This document shows positions 22,341 through 36,200 of a DNA stretch of 64,000 nucleotides, piece by piece (within the stretch, counting starts at the first letter, position 1; the number at the start of each line of letters is the position of its first letter). The DNA is from Augochlora pura (Eukaryota; Arthropoda; Insecta; Hymenoptera; Halictidae): contig NC_135779.1 of NCBI RefSeq assembly GCF_028453695.1, positions 4,774,001 to 4,838,000 on the forward strand. Reading direction: 5' to 3'. The notes beneath the pieces are model-generated. The model did no database searches. It was not told where the DNA came from and saw nothing but the letters and a program-made list of their open reading frames with translations. Both the position numbers and the translations under genes were made by a program.

Positions 22341-23126
22341 ATGGATCCGAGTGAAGTAGAGTTTCTCGGTGAAAAGGAGCTGGTTTCGATAGTGCCGAAT
22401 TTCAATTTCGACACGATTCATTTGATATCGGGTTCGATAGGACCCTTCCGTGCTGGCCTACCTGTCAAAGTTCCAATCTGGCTGGCAGTGAATCTCAAAC
22501 AGCAACAGAAGTGTCGAATTATTCATCAGGAATGGATGAACGCGGAAACACTGAACGAAGCGAAAGAAGAGGAAAAATTATCGAAGTAAGCTAGAACGTT
22601 CTTCTTCCATTCTGTCATAAAAAGATACTTCTTTGCATTTCAAATTTATATTTTTCTAGATTGTTTACCAAAATGCCTAGCAATCATTACATAGACGAGG
22701 CACAGCTTTTATTGAGCCATGGTAGCGATGATATACCAGATTCAGATGTGATAAGGACAGCAATAAAGGTAATAAAGATATCAAACTTTTTGTTGCCGCT
22801 GTATTAATAGTTTGCATTAATGTAGTATTAAATTGTAGGATATATGGGATATGAGAATGTCCAAGCTACGCACATCCATAGATGCTTTTTTAAAAAGTGA
22901 GGGGTTACATGCAAAATTGGATCATCTAACTGCTATGGAAATTAATAGTGTACGGCCATTGCTACCACATGCTTTAGACCAAATGAATAGGATTCAAAGT
23001 GTGAGTATGCTAATAAATTTATCGAATTATGAATGAAGCTTGATTTCTCTGTATTACATAATTTCATTTTTCTAGTCTGCAAAAGTTCCTCAGTCACAAA
23101 ACCCAGACAGCACGCAAAGATCATAA
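22341..23126 (+). CDS. GINS2: GINS complex subunit 2 (PSF2)
   Basis: Four exons, 22341-22585, 22660-22768, 22839-23000 and 23076-23126, join in frame to 188 residues. Vertebrate PSF2 has about 185. The opening MDPSEVEFLGEKELVSIVPN and the downstream GPFRAGLPVKVPIWLAVNLK, CRIIHQEWM, MPSNHYIDEAQLLL and LDHLTAMEIN are hallmark PSF2 segments. PSF2 is one of four GINS subunits (SLD5, PSF1, PSF2, PSF3). These join MCM2-7 and CDC45 as the CMG helicase that unwinds DNA at replication forks (family knowledge). Introns are 70-75 bp with standard splice sites (GTAAGC, GTAATA, GTGAGT). A likely poly(A) signal, ATTAAA, is at 23199-23204. The gene converges on TRAF4. The protein is complete with no breaks. 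Confidence 0.97.
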
Positions 23127-24236
23127 AGTGGAGACTACTGTAATTTATCTTGAAGTTGTAAATATATGTGTGTAAATAACTAAGGAAACGTGTTTATTAT
23201 TAAATTATGTAATTAGATCTTATTAATGGTCGTAATTATGGGAATGAAGAAAAGAAATCACCTTCATAATATATGTATAATATACGAACATGATATAATA
23301 GTTTTATTATTTCTTAATCTTAAATCATTACATACAGTCACTAGCATCTCAATCACAATTTCTCATTATCACTAATATGTAGTAAATGCGTATTTACATT
23401 AGTAGATCTGTCGCGTGGACAAATTGCTCGCTTACTCCGGTCTTTTCTCTTTTCACAATATTTACATTCCCTAAGCTTATAGTACACAGTCCTTTAATAA
23501 TCTTTGATTTGAATTCTTAAAAGTAGGCCCTTTCGGTGAACAAAGCAGCGTTGCTCTGTCGGTGAACTCTCAGAACTTTGAAGATCACGGTTTCAAATGA
23601 TCGAAGCCGTTGGGAACAGTGACACAACAGAAATATCGACTTTATGGTACAATTAGAAGTTAGAAGTCGGAATAATTAAAAATTTATACAAATTGTGAAA
23701 CGCGGTATGAACATTTATATGTAGTTCCCAATGAAAGATCTTGTCATTGGATATTACGGCGATACCTCTAAAATTGTAGACGCTTACGAGGCAGTGATGT
23801 ACGTGTTTGAAGACTCGAGATTTCGTATCGGTTCACGACTGAAGGTCTATGTCATCTTGTATTATCGACGTACCGATGGTCTTCTCACCGATAGCGAATT
23901 CAAACAGAACATGATTGAGCGAACTGTACAAATCCGGAGATAACGCCGTGCTATTGTATCTAAAACTTTCAGAGATACCCTGAATAAATATTACTATGGT
24001 ATACAACGTAAGTACCATGTGCCCTGTATGTAAAGTACTCCGCACTATCACACCAAGTACACGGCCGATGCAAATAAATACAATAATCGTGAGACATTTA
24101 CTGGACTGTCATTACGTGTAACATAAGAAATGCGTAACAACCGCATCGAACTATTTACGTGAAACGATATCAGTGTGTGCTACGTGGAACGATAGTAGTC
24201 GAGTTAGTGGTAAGGTAACGCGCTAACGAATTACGC
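23127..24236. other. Convergent 3' UTRs of GINS2 and TRAF4
   Basis: GINS2 probably ends shortly after ATTAAA at 23199-23204. On the minus strand TTTATT at 23303-23308 is an AATAAA, and TTTAAT near 23491 is an ATTAAA. These would give TRAF4 a 3' UTR of roughly 750-930 bases ending within about 100 bases of GINS2. The open frames here are short and unrecognised. Confidence 0.4.
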
Positions 24237-27200
24237 TTAAACGGCTACGATTTTGCTAGGATCGACTTTCACTCGGATGAACATAGTGTTGTCTTTGACG
24301 AAGTGCCGTTTTTTCACCATTTCATGGGAAACAAACCGGGGAAAGCCGAAACCAAGAGAGTCAGGCTCGCGACTGGGCCTCTGGAAGTTCTTCCATGTTG
24401 GATCGGGTATGAAACTTTCGACAATATTGCACGCCTTCTCCGCGACCACCGTCTGATCGAATATCGTGAAAGATACACTGTGAGAGAATGGCCACCGCAA
24501 CAGAGCATCGTACTCGCCGGGAAGGATCTTTATGTATATGGAAATGTGACTTCCCTCGCCGGTTCCATTTCCGTTCAAGAAAACGGATGCCTGGAAAATA
24601 AAAGGTTAGAGTTAAAAAAAATTCCATTAGATTCCGTGGATTTACATAATTATAAGACTACGAAGAAAATACTTGAAATACATTCTCATCGACAATAGCT
24701 GCCCAACTCATATGAATTAAATCTTACAATGTAGGACAGCTTTTACGACAATCAGTGATTATCAAGTTACTTCTTTCGAGTTTAATTTAAGATTAATTAT
24801 GAACTTGAACATACTTGGAGCTTGTAACCATATTGACTAGTGTAGAAAGGAGGGCTGACCAATTCCATGCCTTCTTTAGCCTTCGCCTCGGACATTTTGG
24901 CACTATAATCTGTGATCTTCCATATTAGCGTGCCCGTGTAATTTAATGACAACTTGCTGATAGCCGATTTGAGGCTGGTTATTTGATGTTGCTGTTTCGT
25001 TACTACGCTGCACATCAGGCTCAGGTGCATCTTTGCTGACTCTTCTAAGTGTTTATCCAACGAGAACCTATTGCCCTGCAACAAGAAATAGAATATGTTA
25101 AAAATCATATTTCCATCACTGAGAACATAAAATTCATGTATGAGAGCATTTCGTCAACGTACCTTGAAACGACAACCGGCATCTTTAAACGAGCAGGACA
25201 GGAGATGTGTGGTGCAATGGTCTTTCAAGTGAACTTCCAAATCCTCCCTCGGTAACACTGCGGTTTCACAACGGTGAGGACAGGCGACTGGGAAACGGCC
25301 ACATTTAGCATGGTGGGCGCCAAGCGTGTCGAAAACGAACTCTTTATTGCAATAGCGACAGGCCACCAGTCTTTTTGCACATTCGCCCAACTTGTGCTGG
25401 CTGAGGTGCCTTCTCTGCACCTTCATGCCGCATTTGTTCTCACAATAGAGGGGCTCGTAGCCACATGTGCCCGTGTGTTTCTGCAAAGAAAGAAAATCAA
25501 CATTAAGCAACATTAGAATTTAATAATTACACTAGCCTTTCATCGAATACACAGATTTATTTAATTTAATAAAATTTATGTAAAATTATGAAGTAACATA
25601 CGTCCTTCTAAGAAGCTTTGGTTAGCGATAAGAAACCATTCCATCAATCAAATTTATTTTTCTATCATAAAACTAAAGATTGACAGAAGAGTTTTTTTTC
25701 ACAAACACATGGCGGAATTAAACAGAGGTGTGGCAACAGTCAGCGGTTAAAGCGGGCTGATGTCATCGAGCCACTCGAGTGCCACCAACAATATTATGAT
25801 TGGCTGCAGGACGTTCGTCTTCAAAAGTGACTTTTCGACAAAAACTTTCGAACTTCGTCCCACCGCCGGGCTAGCGTTAGAAGACTAGATGACGTTTTTC
25901 CGACGTTCACAGAATAGGAGGTCAAGGACTTAGCGAGACCTCAGTTTTCTCAGTCTACGGTTCTCCGCTTCAAAAAATGTGTATGAATATCGTTGCAACG
26001 GCCGGGTATGCAAAAACTATTCGAGAAATTTCCTTTCCTCGGTGCCCTTCTCCCCTTTGTTTCTGTTCCCAGTTCTGTACAGTTAACGGCTGGCACTCAA
26101 TCGTGTGGTTCTCTAATTAATGCGGGAGCAGTTACCTCGAGCGTGTGACCGGTGAATTCTTTGGCACAGAAGTCGCAGCGTGCTCGTCGCTGAGCGCAAG
26201 TGTACTTCAAATGGTCCTCCATGAGCACACGCGGGATCATTGCGCCGCACTTGTTGCTGCACGGCACCGCATCGTGTTTGCAGGTATTTAGGTGAGCCTA
26301 AACAGAGTAATACAATTTTTAGTACATCGTCGACAGGTATACTACTATGTATACATTTAACATATTCATTACCATGCCAACCAATTGTGCATATATTAAT
26401 CTATTATATTTCATTAGGATTTATTATAGGATCTAATTTTATTAGGACACGTGACATTTCAGAATATTAGTTTTTAATATATTTAGATATATTCTAATAT
26501 ATTCAATAATATTTTTAATATATTTTAATATATTTAATTTTAATTCTATTAAATAAAATACTTTAATTTTATGGTTCTTTCCAGGTAGTCCATGTGGCAA
26601 TCAATGTGTTAAGGAAGTCCAACTGTATATAATAATAAGAATGGATGACCTTGTGAGAGGTCCTTGCTACCTCCACCACAACGCTCCCACAGACTTTCAT
26701 GAGGTGTTAAGAGGGATATCGTTTAGATTAAAAGTAGACAAAGTATCCGATTCCAATGTCTTTCAGAGAAAGGAACCATATAAAATCCACGACTTATGGC
26801 GTTTAGAGGATATTCAGCATTAAATAGCGGCTTTCGAGCTATTCCTTTGACTGACCCGAGCGATGCACAATTAATTGCCGGCAGCATTCTTTCCCAGCGG
26901 GAAGAAGGATATAAGGAAAATCGGATTCGCGGTGCTCACCTTCAACTTTCTAAGTTCGTCCGACCACTTGCACCCGTCCTTGTGATGGATGCAGTATACA
27001 ATGGAGCCCATTATTGCCTTTTCAGCTTCCAAGTCCTGGAAATTCTGTAACACACACAAAGGAGACGGAGATGATTATCGTGCGCAAATTTTCCCAGACG
27101 AAAAAGCGACGTGGAACGCGGCGCCCGTTTATCGCGATCCACGGTGAACTATCAATAATTTATGCTGTGTTACGGTAACTAGGAATGGGACTGTTGGAGC

Positions 27201-30200
27201 GGCCTGAGATACCATCGACACATTTAGGTTGCGTGTGCAATCGTGTGCCCTATTGTGGCGGACAAACAGCTCGAGATATATCAGTTCCATTATGTCCGAC
27301 GTGTAGCCGATTATAATTAAGTGTACTTATTAGCACGTGACTGGAAGAACGACGACCGCTGCGTGAGACGAATTTCAAAAGTGTTTTATCGATAGCAATA
27401 CTTTGGATGATTATTAATTATTATATAATGATGATATAAGTTATTAGTGCTAGTTATTTATAGATATAAACTAGCATAATGATAGTGACAATAAAATAAC
27501 ATGAATATATAAATTGGTCTTAGTCGAGTTTGATAAGAGATCTACGTAAAATAAGAAACTGGAATTTTGGCTAGAATTATCGTTAACGACCGTACGATTG
27601 AATCAGCCTCGGGTGCCGACGACAACGCCCGTAAACGGAAAACGTGACCGGGTTTGCGACCGAGGTCCGAGAAAACGATTCAAGGAGCCGAAGGAATTAT
27701 TACCCTCGATCCCGACGATTCGTTTCCTCGGTTTGTCTCCGCGTGGAACTAGACCTTCTCGAACGTGGGTAGCGATTAATTGGGTAACAGGTAGTCGTTA
27801 CCGGTCGGCTGTGCCCGCGACATAGCTCCGTGCCGGACTCATGTCCAATAAACAACTCGTTTGGCATTCCAAGGCACCGTAAAATATGGTAATTCATTTT
27901 CTCCGATGCGCGCGTCCAGTTACCGGTTGCTATGCCCCGATGACTCTTTGCCGGTTGACCCATTCGCCACCCTTGTCTAGCGGCAAGAAATATTTGTACC
28001 TCGCCGATACGGCTCCGGCTACGATTCGAACCGGTCGAGGCGTGTGCCACCCAGATAGACGAGTTAAGAATTGCTCCGACGTTCGTGCACGGGACCCGCA
28101 TGGGGTGGCTTTTCGTACGGAAATAATCCCTTCTCCCGTGGACGATAGAATTTCATAAGATTTTTTCAATTTTTACAAGGCACTTACCCAAAATATAATC
28201 TATGTTTAGACCTCTATTTTCGTAAGGGTTGTGGAAATATTTTGGCCCTCAAGAGATCTCTTTAACTCTTTCAGGATTTATTAATGTAAAAAAATGTGAC
28301 AGAAGAAGTATCTATTTCTTATATTATTTCTATGATTTTATATTATACGAATACTGTTTAGATCACAGTACTTGACAAATTTACTATATTAAATTTATAT
28401 TATAAATCATAGAAAGATCACCGTAGATCAAACTTCTAAGAAATATTAAAAAAGGTTAATATTAGGACTATTAAGGACTAAAAATGACGAGTCTGTATTA
28501 ACAAGATTTATTAAGACATTGTTCAATTTTCATTGCGATCCTTATCAATAAATAACTTTTATTATTATCTAGACTTTATTGTAAATATATTTACTTATCA
28601 TATATATATTTAATTCTTTCAATAAAAATTATGAACCAGCAGAATCTTGTGTTACAGCATAAACATTTTTGGTAAAATATCGAGGTCTCGTTGCCTTGCG
28701 ATCTTGGGGTAATCAACCCCGGGTCGGAAGCGACCCACTATACGATGCCCAGATAATAGACTTTCCGCTCGATATAAATATCACGCTTGTGACCTCGGGT
28801 GTTGCCGGAAAAGCCATGACGTTAATGAATGATTATGCAACCGATTACAATGTCCCAAATTACATATTCCGTTTCCACGTTAGACAGGCTTCCGGAGAAA
28901 GTCCGGCTGGCGTGAACTAGACCTAGTGAACTTTATCAGTCGCCGTTGAACATCGTGGCCTCTATCTTGTTACACGCTCCCATCGTGATCGGGGAGCGTT
29001 CACATTTTTTTTTCGATGCGTAACAGATAGCTCTTGCCAATTTTTTAAATAGTAGTAAATTTGATAAAAATTATTTTTAAACGTGTCATGATAACTTTTA
29101 GAGTTGCCATTCGACCGCAAACGGTTAAGATAAAAGTACTATACAGTGAGACAACTATGCCTTGCAGAAAACGACTGACTGCCGCCGCCACGCGTTCGGT
29201 CAGTTTTACAGAAAATAGTAGACGGTCCTTGGCATGATTTCGATGATCCGATAGCTGCTGCAAACAATTATCGAATCGTCGAGCAATTTGTATCAATCAG
29301 CCGGGAACAAATAGGAAAAGACAGGTGTCGTTCGATAAATCTAAATACCTCCCCTCGGATGACTTTCCCTGGAGGAGAAAAAAAGGAGGAGGCGGCGCGT
29401 AGAACCGACCCGGAGGTTGCATTCCGATCCTTTTAGAATTTTCATGCCGCCGCGGTTGCCTGTTCCAGGAAGAATGCGCGACGACGACTGTGCCGGCGAG
29501 TCCGTGACGGTTTTCGGAAATAGCGAGTTCAATAATAACCCTGATGCAGGAGGCGCCCCGTACCGAGAAACCGGCCACGCGGGAGGCGAAAACGGGAATA
29601 TATTTAACGCGCTGCGCGCCGTGCCCCGAAATCATTATTGCCTCCAATAATACTTCTGATGGATCGTTAACAGACTGCACTACAAATAGCGCGGATATAT
29701 GCGCGTTATTTTTTCCAAAAGTTGACCGCAATTCGTAACCCTTTTTTTTATGAAATCAGATCGGTTCATTTTAATAGATTTGTATTTTTTAATTTAGTCT
29801 GTTTTTAGATATTAATAATGTTTCGATATTTAACTGGAACTGTGTAAATTGTATATAAAATTCAATTTCTTTAATTTTATAAAATTTAATTTCTTTAAAC
29901 TTAATTTTGACGTCAGGCTTCTCGATGACCGAACTGTGTGAAATGTTTAATTATTTTCCTAGGAGTAAATACTATAGTAAAGGAACCAGAGCGTCACCTT
30001 CTTCGATGTTTATTTAACAAGCGAAGATCATTCTTCTTCCCCAGATTTTTCAAAACTAACGCTGAGATGGTATAATTAATAATTATATATAATTGTTTCA
30101 AACAAGGTACACGACAGCAACTGTATCAAGTCCCTATTACTATATACATATATGTAATTGGTCCTGAAGAAATACTTGGCAAAATACAACCACAAAATGA

Positions 30201-33200
30201 TCCACATTTACTCTGTTAAACCCCCCAACGAAACGAGATAAACGGCGTCGAGCATACTCGGCAATTATTTCGCGCGCGGCGTGCAAACTGCCCCATCCGA
30301 TACAATTTATGCAATAACAAATCCCGGCATCGGCGAGAAAACGCTGTCGACTTTTTGCCGTAAGGTTCATTTGGATAGCTGCCGTAGGAGAAGGTTCGAC
30401 AAGGAAATCGGCGTGTTCCGAACGCTCCGAAATGATCCAATAAAATCGGAACGACTGTTAACCAGCAGATCATCAAAGCTGACGCCTCGACGGAACGTAA
30501 GAGAGCGCCTTGGCAACCATTTTCACCGATAGAACGCACGGCAATCACGCGGAACTATTCCGCGACGGCGAGTTCTTTCCCTCGGCGATGATTATGTTGC
30601 TTCATGGAAACGGATCGATGGATCGCCGCGATCCAAGAACGGAGAACGGGAAACACCGGAGGAGCGCCAACACGGTCGCGGACCACCGCCGTCCAGATAT
30701 ATCAGGTATACCGGCTTTCGTGTCGGACCGTTTCCGCGCTGGCACACCCGGTATACACGGGGACGTCTGGAGGCGCGTTGCGACTTGAAACCTGCACGAC
30801 CGGCAAGGTCGAGGAACCTAACGCAACCCAGCCGGTGCCGGCGAGATATAAACACCGCCGGGAATGGAAGAGACAGACCTACCTCTTCAGTTTCGAGATT
30901 GCGAGGATGGAATCGCGAAGAAAAAGAAACGGACGCCGGTGCAAATAAAACGATTCCGAGAGCCGAAGAAAAAATACACTTGCACTGGTCGCGATCGGTT
31001 CTCGATCTCCTCCTCCTCCTCCTCCCCCCGCCACGCACCGGTTCCTCCCGGATGCGCTAAATCGCTCGTTTCGAACGACATTTTTTCTGCCAAAACGGTA
31101 ACCGTGTCGCGCCTCGCGCGTTCAAACAACGAACTTTAACGTACTCATTTAAACTAATAACATTTTTCAAATTCGACTAGGTTAGTTAATTTTCTTAACG
31201 ATGATAAAAATTACAATTGGCTGAAACAAAATATGTAATACAAAAATCGCGGTTTTCCAACGATTATTATTCGAGCGTGTGAAAATTAAATATTGATAAA
31301 TAATTAAATAGATCTTAATGGAAACTAGGGTAAAAAATATATTAAAAGAGGATAATAGAAATTAATTTAAATTACTGTAAAGCACAGTTTCGTAATGATT
31401 CGAAAATTAAAAGATTTCGATCTCTTCTTTGCGTAAATTTTTTCTGTAAGTTAACAAGATTTCGTGTAAATATTTAATAAAAAGCTCGATCAAAGAGCGC
31501 AGCTTAATGGAAATTTAAGTATTAAGCTTACGTTGTATTACGACATCCACCACTTTCAAAATGGACGTCGAAGCGCAGAGAAGAAAAATGCAAATGGTCT
31601 CCTCGTGCGAACGTAGCAGGAAACGATTATTATTCCCCAAGGACAAGATTATTTCCTGCTGCTTTCACAAAGGCCTGGATTGTCGGCGGTTCACCGTTTC
31701 AGTTTCATTTCGGCATTGAAAATCGCAAACGAGTCTTCAGCACACCGCGTTCGTTCCCAGTTGTTATTGTTCCGCGGACCGCGAGCATTGTTCGACGCGC
31801 GAGTAAATCCGTGCGCGCGCGGCGTGCTCTCTCTCTCTCTCTCTCCGCGAGCGTTGTTTTTTCTAATTCAACAATGAACTTCGCGGATTACGTTTAATGA
31901 GGATAAATAACGATTCCGTTACGCGCGACCATAAATTCGCGCGGCGAGCGCGGGGTTGAAACGGGCGCCGGAACAATTGTAGGGGACGACCGGTCCACGA
32001 ATTAATTAAAACAAAGAGCGGCCAATTAAGCCAGTCGCCGGGGCAACGATCCTGCTTTGCGCAAGTTCCGTAATCGAAACGAGAACCGTGTGGCCTCTCT
32101 CCCTCCCTCTCTCTCTCTCTCTCTCTCGCATACAGTTCCACGAGAGCTGTACAAACAACGGAAAATCGTATTACAGAAAGCGTCGTTACGTAAGTTCGAA
32201 AGTCTAGCGAAACGAGAAAGATCGGGTCAATAGCTTCGATACATTTTGTGGGTCGCGCGGAAACTCAATCTTTGTTAACGCGAAAAATAACAAATTTCAA
32301 AAATTCAAATCTTCCAAAAATTGCGTATTCAAATTGAGAAATTGAGATCAGTTTACACGTTGCCCTCGAAATTATTCGGAGCATAAAAATTGAATCACCA
32401 TGACTAGACCGTGAATTTATATGCAAATTGAAATATTGTAAGCAACAAAAGAGAAATAAAAGTGTACGTCATAGTTAGAAATATTCTTCGGAATTATTCC
32501 TAGGTAATCTTGTCATAATGCATCAAGAGCACTGTACTCTACACTTCGTTCCCAAAGATCACTCTTCAACGCCGACATCGTGAGCACCACTCGGCATTAA
32601 ACAATTAGTAATACAGGGAGATAACAAACTTACTCCTCGCGAACGCACTTGAGACTCTTTGAAGAACCAAGATACCAGCTGTTAGATCCTCGAACCGATA
32701 AAACAGTATGGTGTAATAATAATAGCTCTTGTACATAGTTAATGTTCGGAGAAACGACTCTTCGAATTTACAACTTCAACAAATTAAACTGCTCTCCGTT
32801 TTCGACTATCGAAATCAACTATTATATCATTGAAATCATTGCGCGCTCGGACTTTGGGTAACCGGGTTACTCCAGCACCTGGTCCACGCTCGGTGGCAAA
32901 CTTATTGGGCGCGATTGGTCCGCGTAGCAACGGCACCGAGTGCGTAGGGGGCTTTAGGTTCAATGAAAGGCGGCGAGTGTCAATGCACGGTGTCCTCCGT
33001 TCCCGGTGGAAGCTGCCCGAGGACCACCGAATTAGAATACCGGCATGAAGGCACCGCGAGCTGACATCACACGCGTCGGCTCTTCTCGGTGCTGTTACAG
33101 CGCGGTTACAAGTCGCCGTGACGTCACGGCGAAATAACGGACACGATCCCCGCGTACGTTCCACTTATTCCCTGAGGACGAATATGACGGTCCGCGCTTC

Positions 33201-36200
33201 TGCTATGGTGTCACTTGGAATTTCTCTAATCTAGGCGAACGCGCGCAGATCTCCGTAGAGGACCCGACAACAGGTACTCGAAATCCAGTACACAAATATA
33301 CACCGGACAATTCAATGTGATGTGGAGACTGTTCCATCTTAAGCGGATCATTTATCTATCTTCTATCGAATTTAAACATTTTTAATATTGGACTTACTTT
33401 AAAGAATCTATCGTATTTTAATTTATAATATTTAAATAGAAAAATAAAAAATAAAATACCTATATAATTATACTAAGAAAAGTACATATCAAGAAAAATA
33501 GTAATTCAGTAATAAATAAATCTAACGGTGCCAAAGAGGTAAACAGAGAGGAAACAATTTTATTTGCAATCGAAGCGGACAATTTCTATTCTGCACAAAG
33601 ACACGATGTCTGCCAACGAAATATTCGGATGTTGCTAATTGTAACTGTAAATCGAAGGCCGGCGTCGTTCCGGGGGGTTAAGAGTAAACGAAAACGGCGA
33701 CCCCGGCGGTGTTACTAAGTGGAGTGCCGGCCCCGCCGGTGACCTTAGCGAGCCAAGGTGTCAAAATGTAGCCGCAGTATTTTAATGAAACGGAAAGCAG
33801 TCTGACGACGGGATCCGGTATTCGAAAAATTCCTCGGCGCGACATTAGCGATGCACGAACGAGACGGTTACACGCTCGAATCTCCAACGGATGAATTTTT
33901 TCGTCCGGCGTTCGAATCGGGCGCGACCTTGACAAGTCGATGACCAAAGGATTACCATAACGTATCTCGAAGAGTTGCGCTCGGTGAACCGTTTCTCGAT
34001 CGGCCTCCGAAATATTTTAACCCTTTGCGCTCGAAGCCGCTTTTTAATGTGAGTCCGAAATACTTTTGGATGACGTACGGTATTAATATTTTATATAACT
34101 TTTAATGAAATTTATGCATATTAGATCAAGTCTATGTAATAGGTATACTTTGAATAGTTTTTTTAAAAATAACCAAATTTGAAATTTAAAAAATTATATA
34201 ACATTAAAATACTACGTTTAATCCAATTAAAATTTAACAGAAAAGCTGCAGACATGGATCATGTTTTTCCATTAATAGTAAATGTAAATATTAATTTATG
34301 TAGAACAAATTATTTCTTTATGTAATCTTATTTATATTAAATAAAAATGATGAATATGAGTCGTTTTTATCGTCTAGGAATTTTTATTAGACACGAAGAA
34401 ATGCTAGTCAATGAAGATGTGAAAGAAATCCTGGATTATTTTCTTTTTTAAAAAAAGAAAAAGGGATGGCTGGTAAGTTACGGTTCATTTCGATTTTGGA
34501 AACTTCTCTCGTCATGTCGATTGTTTAAGAGAGACAGAACACGGATCGCGTGCGAGTGGAAAATTTCCTGTCGGTTGCACGTGCGTACCTGCACGGAGAA
34601 CAGGAAGACTTCGAACCCCATAAATTGCCGGTCGTGGGACGCCATTGAGCGATTTCCGAGTAATCTCTCCGTGACCCGTGAATTTCACATGAGATTGCAA
34701 TTTTTTTTCGAATTTCAACAGAACAGCGGTTCGGAAACCACGGATCAACTGCAACCATGTTGTTCGCATCGTTACAACCAATCGTTAAGAGAACCTTGTT
34801 CGTAGCGTCAAAGGTATTATTAGTAGAAAAATTATAAAATTGTATGATCTATAAAGCAACTCGTGAACAGATCGTCTTGACCTATTCGAAAATTATTTTC
34901 CTGGCGAGAATTGTATGTAAATGTAAATTTCTTTTATTTGGTAAAGATATTCCAATAGAAATTGAGAAAATATTTATATTATCGATAATTACATAAAGGA
35001 GTATATAATAGCTGATTTTAATGCTTTGGAAACCTAATGTTATATACCATATATGTATTTACTATGTTATATACTATAGAACAAAACAACATTCATGCTC
35101 AACAGTTTATTATTAGAAATCTCCATCGCGAGTCCAATTCATCAAACTCCGTCGAGTTATTAATGAATCCAACATGGAAGAAAGTTTCGTTTATCTGAAA
35201 GGGTAAAGTCTGCTCCGTATAAGAAAAGAATAACAACCATAGTGTATCGCGAAGACTAAGGGGGGAGGGAAAAGGAAATTGCCGAACGGTGAAGGAGAGA
35301 GAGAGAGAAGTCTATTCGTCGAAGTTCATCCGCGGTGACCATTCTCCCGAAGCGACCGCGTCATGTTCCATCGAGGAAAAAAAAACTCGTTCCAATCGCC
35401 GACTTCCCTTGTCGAGCTGTATTTTCGACGGGACTTCTTCGCCGAGTTGTAACGACACGCTGCAACACGTTCCAGCTGCCGAGGAAACCTCGTACGCGCG
35501 ATACGTTTCCAAGTAAAAACCATACCACCGATAGCCTTTTATCTGCGGTGCACGCCTTCGTCCGTATCTTATCGGGCCCGTGGCATCAACGAACTTCAAA
35601 AGGTGCCCCGCATGGATCATCCGTGGCGACGGATGGTCCTGTAATTATACCGACAGTCCCCCCCCCCCCCCCGTAATTATTGTCCTACGTGTAATACCCT
35701 GGGCACGGCGAAACGAACGCGCGCAGCATCACCGCTCGTTAACGCGCGCGCCGGAATAACAATATCGTCGACTGCTCCAATCTGGTTGCGTAAACAAAAC
35801 CGATGCGATAACCGTGGCTACTAATAACGTCTATTATCGCCGATCTAAAACCGGGGCCCTTGGCTATTAGCAATATTTACAACGGATACCGTGGTCGCAA
35901 CTACGTGACTGCGTCCTGATCCTGAGAGCAAACAAGCAATCTAATCTGGAACATTTTGGGCCGGCCGTTATCGAATCCGGTAGCCGGATGAACGGTGTCG
36001 AATTGCACGGGAAGAACTGGCCCGGGGTTGCCCCTGAACAAACTGACTTGGCAGTTTTACAGGAACGTTGGGTCGTTGAGTAAGGGATCGTTAAAAGCGT
36101 CCGGAATTTCTCTGGAGTTCCACTATCGATTTTGTTTATAAAGCAGCAACATATCTCAAGCGATAGAATGACTAAGCGCTGTTTCAATACAGGAGGGTTG

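Noticed and set aside
28000..28060. tRNA-like GATTCGAACC box
   Set aside because: No matching acceptor stem, D-arm or anticodon arm could be built on either strand.
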